A stretch of 64,000 nucleotides of DNA from NCBI GenBank assembly GCA_902776195.1, contig CACYPF010000003.1, forward strand, positions 124,001-188,000, given 5' to 3'. This document shows positions 26,330 through 36,544 of the stretch, one piece after another (position 1 is the stretch's first letter; each line of letters begins with the position of its first letter). Under the pieces are notes generated by a model. The model saw nothing but the letters and a program-made list of their open reading frames with translations. It was not told the origin of the DNA and made no database searches. Both the position numbers and the translations under genes were made by a program. Source of the DNA: an uncultured Prevotellaceae bacterium (GTDB lineage: Bacteria; Bacteroidota; Bacteroidia; Bacteroidales; Bacteroidaceae).

Positions 26330-26333
<4 letters not shown>
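25539..26333 (-). CDS. thyA: Thymidylate synthase
   Basis: Converts dUMP to dTMP with methylenetetrahydrofolate. 264 residues, full length. Catalytic Cys in [10 protein letters not shown]; dUMP-binding [26 protein letters not shown] and [12 protein letters not shown] also intact. Its start overlaps the end of rsmF by 4 bp, so its translation is coupled to a gene carrying slippable repeats. Confidence 0.98.
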
Positions 26334-27565
<1,232 letters not shown>

Positions 27566-27573
27566 ATTGTTTG

Positions 27574-27581
27574 CAAAGATA
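27574..27581 (-). promoter_or_regulatory. -7 box of the rsmF-thyA-folA operon
   Basis: TATCTTTG on the minus strand, only 8 nt before ATG 27565, so the leader is absent or minimal. Confidence 0.65.
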
Positions 27582-27595
27582 CAAACTTTTTTTCG

Positions 27596-27603
27596 TACTT
27601 TTG
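27596..27603 (+). promoter_or_regulatory. -7 box of the DUF6249-PspC-sigma unit
   Basis: TACTTTTG, 54 nt before ATG 27658; divergent from the rsmF promoter. Confidence 0.6.
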
Positions 27604-27657
27604 CAACTAAATGTAATTAAGTATCGTCTAACGAGTAAACAAAATATTAAAATACAA

Positions 27658-28338
27658 ATGAACATGAAACAAGGATTAATCGTTTTGACGGTGTTGATGG
27701 CACTCTCAGTGAGTGTACCCACTTTGGCACAGAAGCACCGACATACCCCGCAGGATACGGAATTGGTGGATACCACGAATAATAGCTCTGCTGTGGATGC
27801 GTTCTCAGATACCACTGCGGTAGATACTGCTGTTGGCAGCAACTCCCGCACGTTCCATTATGAGTGGGACAGTGATAACGATGAGGATGTGGAGAAATTG
27901 TTAGGTTGGGTGGACTCCACCGTCGAGAAACATACATGGGCAGCATGGACCATTGCCATCATCGTTATCATCTTTGTCTTCCTGCTGTTACTCTCCCCCA
28001 TCATCTTCCTCGTCCTGCTCATCTGGCTGGTAAGCAGAAATCGCAAGCAAAAGGTACAGATGGCACAGATGGCAATGGAAAACGGACAGCCTATCCCTAA
28101 CCAGGTATTGCAGCAGCCTAAGGGCGAAATCAATGACGAGTATCAGAAGGGCCTCCGGCAGTGCTTCGTAGGTATCGGTCTTGCTATATTCCTCGGATTG
28201 GTGGCTGAAGAGATAGGTTTTGGTATTGGTGCCCTTGTCTTCTTCATCGGCTTGGGTAAGGTCATTGCTGCCAAGACGGCAGAGAAGAATGCGCAGAGAG
28301 AGAAAGAACTGAATAATAATAACCCTTTAAATTCGTAA
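27658..28338 (+). CDS. DUF6249-like membrane protein
   Basis: About 226 residues. Signal peptide (QGLIVLTVLMALSVSVPTLAQ), an acidic Ser/Thr/Asp-rich periplasmic stretch, then helices at about 98-125 (TIAIIVIIFVFLLLLSPIIF) and a pair at 170-205 (GIGLAIFLGLVAEEIGFGIG). I associate it with DUF6249, common in Bacteroidota beside PspC and ECF sigma genes; this name is from memory. It precedes the PspC gene by 1 bp. Start ATG 27658; the longer frame from 27550 runs through the promoter. Confidence 0.7.
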   Translation: MNMKQGLIVLTVLMALSVSVPTLAQKHRHTPQDTELVDTTNNSSAVDAFSDTTAVDTAVGSNSRTFHYEWDSDNDEDVEKLLGWVDSTVEKHTWAAWTIAIIVIIFVFLLLLSPIIFLVLLIWLVSRNRKQKVQMAQMAMENGQPIPNQVLQQPKGEINDEYQKGLRQCFVGIGLAIFLGLVAEEIGFGIGALVFFIGLGKVIAAKTAEKNAQREKELNNNNPLNS

Positions 28339-28339
28339 G

Positions 28340-28546
28340 ATGATGACTAAGAGATTGTATCGTTCCGACGACCGTGTGATAGCAGGTGTCTGTTCAGGTA
28401 TTGCAGAGTATTTGGATTTTGACCCCGTTGCCGTGCGCTTAGCCTATGCTTTCCTGACACTGGCTACATGCTTCTCAGGAGTGCTGTTCTATATTGTGGC
28501 ATGGATCGTGATGCCGGAAAAGAATAGAATCCTACCGCAACAGTAA
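28340..28546 (+). CDS. PspC-domain membrane protein
   Basis: 68 residues. The single PspC domain is complete: KRLYRSDDRVIAGVCSGIAEYLDFDPVAVRLAYAF followed by the helix FSGVLFYIVAWIVMPE. PspC-type proteins respond to envelope stress. Its stop TAA is followed directly by the sigma-factor ATG, so the two are coupled. Confidence 0.92.
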   Translation: MMTKRLYRSDDRVIAGVCSGIAEYLDFDPVAVRLAYAFLTLATCFSGVLFYIVAWIVMPEKNRILPQQ

Positions 28547-29074
28547 ATGATAACCCCGACTGACATCTCTCTTGTAGCGCAGGTGGCTGTGTTAGGCAAT
28601 AAAAGGGCTTTCGATGAGCTCGTACGCCGATACCAGTCACCGGTGCGCCGTTTCTTTTTGCATCAGACGCTGGGAGATGAGCAGTTGAGTGACGACTTGG
28701 CACAAGATACTTTTATCAAGGCTTATACGAATATCGGTAAGTTCCGTGGTTTGGCTTCTTTCCAGACGTGGTTGATGCGAATAGCCTATAACGTGTTTTA
28801 TGACTATACCAGGTCGAAAAAGCAGACCGACGATATTGACGGTATTCAACAACCTTCGCTACAGACGAGTACTGTGGTCGGTATGGATGTCTATGAAGCG
28901 TTGCGATTGTTGAAGTCTGAAGAGCGAACGTGTATCACTCTTCAGTTGATTGATGGATATGATATTGTTGGAATCGCGAAAATTACAGGGATGAAGGAGG
29001 GTACCGTGAAGTCGCACCTCTCCAGAGGAAAGGAAAAACTGGCAAACTATCTGAAACAGAATGGATATGGATAA
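28547..29074 (+). CDS. ECF-type RNA polymerase sigma factor
   Basis: 175 residues. Region 2 (DDLAQDTFIKAYTNIGKFRG, FQTWLMRIAYNVFYDYTRSK) and region 4 (CITLQLIDGYDIVGIAKITGMKEGTVKSHLSRGKEKL) are intact. The downstream overlapping gene (14 bp) encodes a small one- or two-helix membrane protein that looks like its anti-sigma partner. Together with PspC this forms an envelope-stress-like module; targets unknown. A role in type IX secretion like SigP is possible but unsupported by this sequence. Confidence 0.93.
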   Translation: MITPTDISLVAQVAVLGNKRAFDELVRRYQSPVRRFFLHQTLGDEQLSDDLAQDTFIKAYTNIGKFRGLASFQTWLMRIAYNVFYDYTRSKKQTDDIDGIQQPSLQTSTVVGMDVYEALRLLKSEERTCITLQLIDGYDIVGIAKITGMKEGTVKSHLSRGKEKLANYLKQNGYG

Positions 29075-29408
29075 ACAGAATGAGCAGTTGCTGCAACAGT
29101 TCTTCAGTGAGGCAGCACAACAGACGATCGCTGACAACGGGTTCACGGAACGGGTGATGAGCCGCTTGCCGGTGCGTAACATGAAATTGTTCACCCGCAT
29201 CTGGACGGCATGCTGCATCCTGATAGCCGCAGTCCTCTTCACTCTGTTCCATGGCTGGGAACTGCTGTTCATGCAGGTGGAGGTGCTGGTACGCACCACG
29301 TTTGCCGAGCCCCCACAGGTCAGTCCGCTGATGGTGGTCTTTGCCCTCTTCAGTCTGTTGATGATTGGTGCTTACGAGGTGTTCAGTTACGCACGGTTGA
29401 TTCGATGA
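29061..29408 (+). CDS. Small membrane protein, probable anti-sigma partner (DUF5056-like)
   Basis: 115 residues. N-terminal soluble part (NEQLLQQFFSEAAQQTIADNGFTERVMSRLP) and two helices (about 45-63 and 86-108). The N-terminal pattern matches DUF5056 proteins that follow ECF sigma genes in Bacteroidota, from memory. It overlaps the sigma gene by 14 bp and converges with the PorE-like gene, overlapping its 3' end by 26 bp. Confidence 0.75.
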   Translation: MDMDKQNEQLLQQFFSEAAQQTIADNGFTERVMSRLPVRNMKLFTRIWTACCILIAAVLFTLFHGWELLFMQVEVLVRTTFAEPPQVSPLMVVFALFSLLMIGAYEVFSYARLIR

Positions 29409-31407
29409 GGCGACCCTCCTTGTCGAACATACCGTAGGTGGTGCTGGTCACCCTGAACTCGGTACGGCGGTTCAGCTGGTTGCATATCTCCTGTTCCTCG
29501 GGTGTGAACGTTCTGACATAATCCTCTGTCAGAACGTCGTTTTCTTTCAGGAACGTATATTTCTCGGTCAGTTTCTTGCGGATCTTCTTTGGACTGCCCT
29601 TGCCATAGCCTTTCGCTTTCAGTCGTGCCTTGGCGATTCCTTTCTTTATCAGGTAGTTGATGACAGACTCCGCACGGCGTTGGGAGAGTCGTATGTTATA
29701 CTCCTCACCACCCTTATAGTCGCAGTGGGCGGCAAGCTCAATGGCAACGTGCGGGTTCTCGTTGAGCAGCACCACCAGTTTGTCCAGCGCTTCGGTGGAC
29801 TCCGGACGCAGCGTCGCCTTGTCGAAGTCGTAGAAAATATTGTCTATCAGCACCGGTGCCGTGATACTTGCCAATGGGAACTGCAGCACGTATTCCTCGG
29901 AGTCCTCTGCCGGCTCTACCCGCAGCTCCTCCTTATGGTTCAGATATCCCACACAGGTACCCAGCAGCACATAGTCGACATTCGGTTTGATTTGCTGGGT
30001 AAACGAGCCGTCACCCTTGACACTCAGTTTCAGGTTGGTACCGTCGTTGCCCACCAGATAGACGATAGCCTGTGGCAGTTCATAGCCCTCCTGCTCATAC
30101 ACCCATCCCTTCACGGTCTGGATGATCTCAGGGTTCTCGAACGAGTAGATATGGTCCCATCCATGGGCATCGCCACGGTTAGAGGAGAAGAAACCCTTGT
30201 TCAGCATTCCCTCGAAGGTCATGCCGAAATCGTCACCTTGTGAGTTCAAAGGAAATCCTGGGTGTTCCAACTGCCATCCGAAGGCATTTGGTTTGGCGAT
30301 AAAGATATCCAGACCACCCATTCCCTCATGTCCATTGCTGGAGAAATAAAGGTCTCCGTTAGGACGGAAGGTGGGGAACAGCTCGTCACCGGGGGTGTTG
30401 ACAGGAGCTCCTAAGTTCTCCACGCCACCCATGCTGGTCTCTGAGAGCCGCACACGCCAGATGTCCTTGCCACCCTCTCCCCCAGGCATGTCACTCACGA
30501 AATAGAGCCACTTACCGTCGGGACTGACGGCAGGGTGGGCGAAGAGCGATAGCGTGTCACGTGTCAGCTCCACCTCCTGCGCCTTTGTCCATGTGGCATC
30601 CGAGCGTCTGGATGAGGCTATCTTCGCATAGCGTGGGTAGTTATTATCCGTCCTGCAGACTGTCAGGTACATTGTATGTCCGTCAGGTGTCAGACAACAG
30701 GCGCCCTCATCGTCGGCACTGTTTAGTTCGGAGTCAATGACTTGCGGACGTTGCCATTTGCCTTGCTCATCTTTTTGGGCTACGAAAATATCACCATTCT
30801 TGGTACCGGTAATACCACTTAACTCGTCTCCGGTAGCTTCATTGCGTGTGGAGGTGAAATATAAACGGTCGTTGGCATCTCCTCCTAAAACAGGGGAGTA
30901 TTCTGAACGGCGGGAGTTAAAGATGTTCTCTCTCTTGACAGTATATCGTGAGCCTTCCTTCTTCCAGTCCGGAGCTTGTCGGGCAGAGCGCATCCCGCTC
31001 TGTGCAAGAATCTTGACGAAAGCAGGACTCTGGGCGGCAACAGAGTCGATGAGCATGTCGCCATACACCTTTGTCGCTTCCTTGTAGCTGCCAGCCTTCA
31101 ACAGTTGTTGTCCTAAGTACAATTGTGTCAGAGAGTCCTGTTGCCCATAGCGCAGAGCATTACGGTAGGCGGCAATGGCACGTTGGGTATAATTGATGTG
31201 ACGGTAACAGTCTGCCAACTTCAGGGCACGTTGTCCTCTGAGCTTCTTTTCCTTGACAGGAGTCTGGGCATACGCTCTCTTGTATTGTGTCGCAGCGTCG
31301 AAATACTCGCCGAGAGCATAATACTTATCACCTTTCTTCATCGCATGCTCCGCACTGCATCCCATGAGGATGAGGCTTGCCAATAGTAAATACAGATATT
31401 TGCGCAT
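29383..31407 (-). CDS. porE: PorE-like lipoprotein (TPR, beta-propeller, OmpA domains)
   Basis: 674 residues. Lipoprotein signal with Cys17 (LASLILMGCSAEHA). Domains in order: TPR repeats (about 25-130), PD40/WD40-like propeller (165-420; blades such as PAVSPDGKWLYFVSDMPGG and PTFRPNGDLYFSSNGHEG), a carboxypeptidase-regulatory-like domain (about 430-510), and a C-terminal OmpA domain that binds peptidoglycan (IFYDFDKATLRPES, ELAAHCDYKGGEEYNIRLSQRRAESV). This exact order defines PorE of the type IX secretion system in Porphyromonas; other OmpA-PD40 proteins exist, so the symbol is probable rather than certain. Confidence 0.8.
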   Translation of the reverse strand: MRKYLYLLLASLILMGCSAEHAMKKGDKYYALGEYFDAATQYKRAYAQTPVKEKKLRGQRALKLADCYRHINYTQRAIAAYRNALRYGQQDSLTQLYLGQQLLKAGSYKEATKVYGDMLIDSVAAQSPAFVKILAQSGMRSARQAPDWKKEGSRYTVKRENIFNSRRSEYSPVLGGDANDRLYFTSTRNEATGDELSGITGTKNGDIFVAQKDEQGKWQRPQVIDSELNSADDEGACCLTPDGHTMYLTVCRTDNNYPRYAKIASSRRSDATWTKAQEVELTRDTLSLFAHPAVSPDGKWLYFVSDMPGGEGGKDIWRVRLSETSMGGVENLGAPVNTPGDELFPTFRPNGDLYFSSNGHEGMGGLDIFIAKPNAFGWQLEHPGFPLNSQGDDFGMTFEGMLNKGFFSSNRGDAHGWDHIYSFENPEIIQTVKGWVYEQEGYELPQAIVYLVGNDGTNLKLSVKGDGSFTQQIKPNVDYVLLGTCVGYLNHKEELRVEPAEDSEEYVLQFPLASITAPVLIDNIFYDFDKATLRPESTEALDKLVVLLNENPHVAIELAAHCDYKGGEEYNIRLSQRRAESVINYLIKKGIAKARLKAKGYGKGSPKKIRKKLTEKYTFLKENDVLTEDYVRTFTPEEQEICNQLNRRTEFRVTSTTYGMFDKEGRLIESTVRN

Positions 31408-31437
31408 ACCTATATGATAACGAAAGTGACCTGTGAT

Positions 31438-33309
31438 TTATTGTTTTTTCTTTCCTTTCTTCTTCTCCTCCTCAGGAGGCATCACGGTGATGCGGCGGTT
31501 GGTAGGGTCCCGCATGACATCGGTGACAATGGCTGTTACCTGGTCTTTCAGTTCCTGGATGAACTGTCCTGCGTCATATTTCTTGTGCTCGATGTCACGC
31601 AGTTTCTTTTCCCAGATACCAGTGAGCTCACAACTCTTCAATAGCTCTTCACGGATAAGGTCGATAAGTTCGATACCTGTCGGGGTGGCAACAAGGCGTT
31701 TGCGCTCTCGTCTGATATAATGACGTTTGAAAAGGGTCTCTATGATACTCGCCCGACTGGAGGGACGACCGATACCGTTCTCTTTCATAGCGGCACGGAG
31801 TGTCTCGTCCTCTACAAACTTACCTGCCGTCTCCATGGCGCGGAGCAGGGATGCCTCATTATAATAAGGTGGGGGCGTGGTCCATTTCTCCGTCAGTGTA
31901 GGCTGGTGATTACCACTTTCTCCCTTGACGAAGGTGGGCAGTGTGCGTTCCTCGTCCTCTTTTTTCTCAGCGGACTCCGTGTTCTCGGGGGACTCCGATG
32001 TCTTCTCCCTCACGACACGCCAGCCGGGTTCCAGAATCTCCTTACCAGTCACTTTGAACTCGATCTCATTAACTTCGCCTAATACGGTGGTGGTGGAGAA
32101 CTTACAGTCTGGCAGGAAAACACCGATAAAGCGGCGTGCCACCAAATCGAAAACTTTCTGTTCGGCATCACTCAGATTTTGAGGGATGACTCCTGTTGGG
32201 ATGATGGCATGGTGGTCAGTGACTTTAGAGGTGTCAAACACACGCTTGGATTTCTTTAATGCCTTACCGCCAATCGGTTTGATATACTCAGCATAGGGTG
32301 CTTTCCCTGCAAATTTTGTCTGGTAGAGACCATTCAGCGTCTGTGGACATTTCGGATAGATGTCATCCGAGAGGTATTGGGTGTCTACACGCGGGTAGGT
32401 GGTGTATTTCTTCTCGTAGAGTGACTGAATGAGATTGAGTGTCATTTCCGCCGAGAACCCGAACTTACGATTACAGTCTACCTGCAGGGAGGTGAGGTCG
32501 TAGAGCTGCGGCGGCTGCTCCTTTCCCTCCTTCTTCTCCACCTTTGTCACCACGAAAGGTTTGCCCTCAATGGTGGAGAATGCCTCTTCTCCTTCTTCCT
32601 TGGAGGTGAACTTCCCCTTGGTGGCGGTGAATACCGTGTCGCGATAGACGGTAGCAAGTACCCAATAGGGCTCTGGCTTGAAGTTCTCAATCTCCTTTTG
32701 GCGGTTGACAATCAGTGCGAGGGTGGGTGTCTGGACACGTCCGATACTCAATACCTGACGGTTCTGTCCATACCTGAGCGTATAAAGACGGGTACAGTTC
32801 ATTCCTAACAGCCAGTCACCAATGGCACGTGACAGTCCCGCCATGTATAATGGCTGGTAGTCTGCCTGGTCTTTGAGTTGGGTGAATCCCTCGCTGATTG
32901 CCTCGTCTGTCATTGAGGAGATCCAGAGGCGGCTGACGGGACATTTGGCACCAGCCTTCTGCATCACCCAGCGTTGTATGAGCTCTCCCTCTTGTCCGGC
33001 ATCTCCGCAGTTGACGATACGGTCAGCCTTCTGCATCAGACTCTCAATGATGGCAAACTGCTTCTTAATGCTTGGTTGGTCAATCAGTTTGATACCAAAA
33101 CGCTCGGGGATCATTGGCAGTGATGTCAGATTCCACGACTTCCACATCGGAGTGTAGTCGTGAGGCTCTTTCAGCGTACACAGATGACCAAAAGTCCAAG
33201 TCACCTGATAGCCATTACCTTCCATGTAACCATCGTGTGAGGATGTCGCCCCGATGATGCGTGCAATATCCTTTGCCACACTGGGTTTCTCTGCAATACA
33301 AACTATCAT
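31438..33309 (-). CDS. topB: DNA topoisomerase III
   Basis: Type IA topoisomerase that resolves linked or recombining DNA. 623 residues from ATG 33309. TOPRIM start MIVCIAEKPSVAKDIARII, acidic NCGDAGQEGELIQRW, catalytic Tyr in TTYPRVDTQYLSD, and RVQTPTLALIV. The C-terminus ends in a basic tail. The frame continues upstream to 33465 but the -7 box at 33318-33325 and family alignment place the start at 33309. Bacteroidota often carry several TopB copies on mobile elements; this one sits in core context. Confidence 0.94.
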   Translation of the reverse strand: MIVCIAEKPSVAKDIARIIGATSSHDGYMEGNGYQVTWTFGHLCTLKEPHDYTPMWKSWNLTSLPMIPERFGIKLIDQPSIKKQFAIIESLMQKADRIVNCGDAGQEGELIQRWVMQKAGAKCPVSRLWISSMTDEAISEGFTQLKDQADYQPLYMAGLSRAIGDWLLGMNCTRLYTLRYGQNRQVLSIGRVQTPTLALIVNRQKEIENFKPEPYWVLATVYRDTVFTATKGKFTSKEEGEEAFSTIEGKPFVVTKVEKKEGKEQPPQLYDLTSLQVDCNRKFGFSAEMTLNLIQSLYEKKYTTYPRVDTQYLSDDIYPKCPQTLNGLYQTKFAGKAPYAEYIKPIGGKALKKSKRVFDTSKVTDHHAIIPTGVIPQNLSDAEQKVFDLVARRFIGVFLPDCKFSTTTVLGEVNEIEFKVTGKEILEPGWRVVREKTSESPENTESAEKKEDEERTLPTFVKGESGNHQPTLTEKWTTPPPYYNEASLLRAMETAGKFVEDETLRAAMKENGIGRPSSRASIIETLFKRHYIRRERKRLVATPTGIELIDLIREELLKSCELTGIWEKKLRDIEHKKYDAGQFIQELKDQVTAIVTDVMRDPTNRRITVMPPEEEKKKGKKKQ

Positions 33310-33317
33310 TTGGTCGG

Positions 33318-33325
33318 CAAAATTA
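33318..33325 (-). promoter_or_regulatory. -7 box of topB
   Basis: TAATTTTG on the minus strand, 8 nt before ATG 33309, implying almost no leader. Confidence 0.6.
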
Positions 33326-33461
33326 CAAAAAAAGAGGGAAATACAAGAAGAAAGCATCGTTTTCTTTTCCACCATCTTATTTCTGACGGACACGAGATGC
33401 GGTTGGAGATGAGCAGGAACGGGATGGAGAAACTGGTGGGGACGATGGGGACATAAATTTC

Positions 33462-34016
33462 TCACCCGACGACAGAATAGACATAGCCACGCTCGGTGTT
33501 GACAACTGTCTCTATCCTCTCCCGTCCTGTCAGGACGGTCTTCATGTCATTGCGGAGTCCCTCTCCTGACAGTTTCAGCACGGCTTCTTTCATCGTCCAC
33601 AACCGTGTAAATGTCTCTTCAGGACGGGGTGACTGGGTGATGAGTGCAATCTCAGCCTCGTTCATCGTGTAACGGACAAGACTGTCTTTGTATTCCCGGA
33701 TGCTCTCGACATCCACTCCTACCGGGCGGTTGCTGATGACACAGACAGCCGCCTCGCGACAATGACTCATATTGAAATGAATTTCGGGATGTCCGATCAT
33801 AAAGGGCTTGCCGTGCTTCCCATACTCGAAGACAGGTTTCTCGGTGATACCGTATTCCTTCCGCAAACCCTCACACAGCAACAGATAGGCAGCCGCACAG
33901 GTCTTCCGTCCCTGTTCGTGCTTGAACTTCAATGCCTGCTCCCTGCGCTGTTCCGACAACAGGGGCAGTGCCGCCTCGAAGTCGAAACCAGCAATGTCGT
34001 CATTCAGGTAAAGCAT
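33462..34016 (-). CDS. 4'-phosphopantetheinyl transferase (Sfp-like)
   Basis: About 184 residues. Attaches the phosphopantetheine arm from CoA to carrier proteins. Motifs present: RPVGVDVESIRE (P1, metal-binding D and E) and TRLWTMKEAVLKLSGEG (W/KEA motif), with NMSHCREAAVCVI in between. ATG 34016 is chosen because homologues start at MLYLNDD; the longer frame from 34175 lies fully over rmuC. It overlaps the end of rmuC by 17 bp and shares its transcript. Confidence 0.88.
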   Translation of the reverse strand: MLYLNDDIAGFDFEAALPLLSEQRREQALKFKHEQGRKTCAAAYLLLCEGLRKEYGITEKPVFEYGKHGKPFMIGHPEIHFNMSHCREAAVCVISNRPVGVDVESIREYKDSLVRYTMNEAEIALITQSPRPEETFTRLWTMKEAVLKLSGEGLRNDMKTVLTGRERIETVVNTERGYVYSVVG

Positions 34017-35340
34017 CCAGTTCCTCCTGTGTTTTGGGTATACGGCGGTTAGGATTCTCCTTGGCACCGAGGTCAACGAGTTCACGGCCTTTCTGCACCA
34101 CGCTCTGTCTGCCCGTAAACAACTTGTTACCAGCCGACTCGAAAGCGCGGTGTGCCTGATCCAGTTGTTCCCCAATCTTGTTATACCGCTGGATGAAGTC
34201 GCCTAAGCGGTCGAGTAACTGTTCGGCAATCCCGAACACCTTCTCCTGGTTCTCCGCCTGCTGGTTCTGCACCCAGGCAATGTGTATCATATGGAGGATG
34301 CCCAACAGGTTTTGCTCACCCGTGATAAACACCTTCCGTTCGAAAGCCTCACGCCACAACGTCGGGTCGTTGGCAAGTGCCAACTGCAGGGAGCTCTCGA
34401 AAGGGACGAACATAATGACGAAGTCGACAGCCTCCCGGGGTGCCTTGACATATTTTGAATAGTCCTTACGAGCCAGTTCCGTGACATGGCTGCGAATCGA
34501 CTTGATATGGTCCTGCAGGGCACGCTCTTTCTCCTCAGGGTCGTCGGCATTGACATAGCGCTGATAGGCGACCAGCGATACCTTCGAGTCGATAATGGCA
34601 TCCTGACCTTGCGGATAGTGCAGGATGACATCGGGCTGCATCTCCTTACCCGTATCGTCGTTCTTCAGGGGGCGACCCTGTTCGTCACGCAGACGAGCCT
34701 GCACCTCGTAATGGATACCCTCCGTCAGTCCCTGTGAAGCGAGGAGGTCGCCAAGGATGATCTCCCCCATGTTACCACTCACCTTATTGTCACGGCGCAG
34801 CACATTGGCGAGTGACTCCGCTTTCTCACCGATCTCACGGTTCGACTCCATCATCAGCCGCAACTGCTCCTTCAGCGAGGCGTTCTGAGCCGTATGGTCC
34901 TTGGTGTTGTCGGAAATCGCCTTACGCATCTCACTGATGGCGTCTTTCAGCGGCTGGGTGATAGTACCCATATTCTCCTTGTTCTCCTCCTTCAACCGCT
35001 GTGCCTGTGCATCCATCAACTGCTGTGCCATCACGCGGAGCTGTTCTTTGGTGGTCTTCAGCTGTTCGTCAAATTGCTCCCGGGCAGCCTTCAACTGCTC
35101 CGCCGACTGCTCCCGCTGTGCCCGCAACTGGTCGGCTGCCTGTTCCCGCTGACTGCGCATCTGCTCTGCGAAACGCTCCTCACTCTGCCGCTGTTCCTCA
35201 CTGCGCTGTTGCGAGAGCATCTGCATCTCCGTCTCTTTCTTGGCAAGCTCAACATGCAGTCGTCCCACTTTCTGGTTCATCACCAGATAGAGGACGACTG
35301 CACCGACGGCTATTCCGATGACAATATACAATGCTATCAT
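34000..35340 (-). CDS. rmuC: RmuC-family DNA recombination protein
   Basis: 446 residues from ATG 35340. One N-terminal membrane helix (IALYIVIGIAVGAVVLYLV), a long charged coiled coil (about 25-175, rich in Gln, Glu and Arg with repeated REQ.AEQL words), and the conserved RmuC nuclease-like domain (SGNMGEIILGDLLASQGL, QPDVILHYPQGQDAIIDSKVSLVAY, FVIMFVPFES). RmuC limits inversions at short inverted repeats in E. coli. The gene starts 14 bp after the guaA stop. Confidence 0.93.
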   Translation of the reverse strand: MIALYIVIGIAVGAVVLYLVMNQKVGRLHVELAKKETEMQMLSQQRSEEQRQSEERFAEQMRSQREQAADQLRAQREQSAEQLKAAREQFDEQLKTTKEQLRVMAQQLMDAQAQRLKEENKENMGTITQPLKDAISEMRKAISDNTKDHTAQNASLKEQLRLMMESNREIGEKAESLANVLRRDNKVSGNMGEIILGDLLASQGLTEGIHYEVQARLRDEQGRPLKNDDTGKEMQPDVILHYPQGQDAIIDSKVSLVAYQRYVNADDPEEKERALQDHIKSIRSHVTELARKDYSKYVKAPREAVDFVIMFVPFESSLQLALANDPTLWREAFERKVFITGEQNLLGILHMIHIAWVQNQQAENQEKVFGIAEQLLDRLGDFIQRYNKIGEQLDQAHRAFESAGNKLFTGRQSVVQKGRELVDLGAKENPNRRIPKTQEELDALPE

Positions 35341-35354
35341 CGTCACAGCCTGTA

Positions 35355-36338
35355 TTACTCCCACTCAATGGTTCCCGTAGGTTTCGGGGTCAGGTCATAC
35401 AATACCCTGTTCACGCCAGGCACCTCCGTGATGATACGCTGGGTGATATGATGCAGCAACGCATAAGGGATCTCCTCGATGGTGGCGGTCATGGCATCAC
35501 GGGTGTTGACGGCACGGATGATGACGGGCCAGTCCCAGCTGCGCTTGTTGTCCTTTACACCTGTTGACTTATAGTCGGGCACAATGGTGAAATACTGCCA
35601 TACCTTACCCTCCAGTCCGTTCTTGGCAAACTCCTCACGGAGGATGGCATCACTCTCACGCAGTGCCTCCAAGCGGTCACGGGTTATGGCTCCTGTGCAT
35701 CGTACACCGAGTCCGGGACCTGGGAACGGCTGACGGAACACCATATTGTCGGGCAATCCCAGCTCCTTACCTACCACACGTACCTCATCCTTGAACAACA
35801 GTTTGATGGGCTCTACCAACTCAAACTGCATATCCTCGGGCAGACCACCCACGTTATGGTGTGACTTCACAGGACCAGACTCCACGATGTCGGGATAGAT
35901 GGTACCTTGTGCCAGGAAACTGATTCCCTCCAGCTTTCGTGCCTCCTCCTCGAACACACGGATAAATTCCGCACCGATGATCTTACGCTTCTGCTCGGGA
36001 TCGGCAACACCTGCCAGCTTGTCCAGGAAACGGTCGGTAGCATCAACATACACCAAGTTGGCATTCAGCTCGTCACGGAACACACGCACCACCTGCTCTG
36101 GCTCTCCCTTGCGCAGCAGACCGTGGTTCACATGTACTGACACCAGCTGCTTGCCCACTGCCTTAATCAGCAGGGCAGCCACCACCGATGAGTCTACACC
36201 ACCAGAAAGTGCCAGCAGCACCTTCTTGTCACCAATCTGAGCTCGCAGCTCCTTCACCTGTTCCTCAATGTATTTCTGGGCTAACTCGGGAGTCGTTATA
36301 CGCTCCATATCAGCCGGTCTCACATTACCTGTACTCAT
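35355..36338 (-). CDS. guaA: GMP synthase ATP-pyrophosphatase subunit (no glutaminase domain)
   Basis: Converts XMP to GMP. 327 residues only: PP-loop ATPase domain with SGGVDSS (45-51) and the C-terminal dimerisation domain ([19 protein letters not shown] to the terminal KPTGTIEWE). The N-terminal class-I glutamine amidotransferase found in usual 500-residue bacterial GuaA is missing. The start [17 protein letters not shown] lies behind a normal promoter (36370-36377), so this is not a truncation at the window scale. The arrangement equals the two-subunit archaeal type; the partner glutaminase must be elsewhere, or free ammonia is used. Confidence 0.93.
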   Translation of the reverse strand: MSTGNVRPADMERITTPELAQKYIEEQVKELRAQIGDKKVLLALSGGVDSSVVAALLIKAVGKQLVSVHVNHGLLRKGEPEQVVRVFRDELNANLVYVDATDRFLDKLAGVADPEQKRKIIGAEFIRVFEEEARKLEGISFLAQGTIYPDIVESGPVKSHHNVGGLPEDMQFELVEPIKLLFKDEVRVVGKELGLPDNMVFRQPFPGPGLGVRCTGAITRDRLEALRESDAILREEFAKNGLEGKVWQYFTIVPDYKSTGVKDNKRSWDWPVIIRAVNTRDAMTATIEEIPYALLHHITQRIITEVPGVNRVLYDLTPKPTGTIEWE

Positions 36339-36369
36339 ATTTTCTCAAATTTAAAAGTTAATACTCCTG

Positions 36370-36377
36370 CAAAGATA
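36370..36377 (-). promoter_or_regulatory. -7 box of guaA-rmuC unit
   Basis: TATCTTTG on the minus strand, 31 nt before the guaA ATG. Confidence 0.65.
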
Positions 36378-36497
36378 CGAAAAAGTGAGTAAAATACAAA
36401 AGGAAAATGAATATTTCTTTTGCATTGTTGAACGAGTGGCAGATAAATGTTAAATGTTTTTGTTTGTTTAAAATGTTGTTTATTCGATTATTTTGTT

Positions 36498-36505
36498 TAA
36501 CTTTG
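36498..36505 (+). promoter_or_regulatory. -7 box of the cytidylate-kinase-like gene
   Basis: TAACTTTG, 39 nt before ATG 36545; divergent from guaA. The remaining 36378-36497 stretch is AT-rich and holds no gene. Confidence 0.65.
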
Positions 36506-36544
36506 CAGCGAATGTTGAAGTAATTAATAACAAAGATCTTAAAA

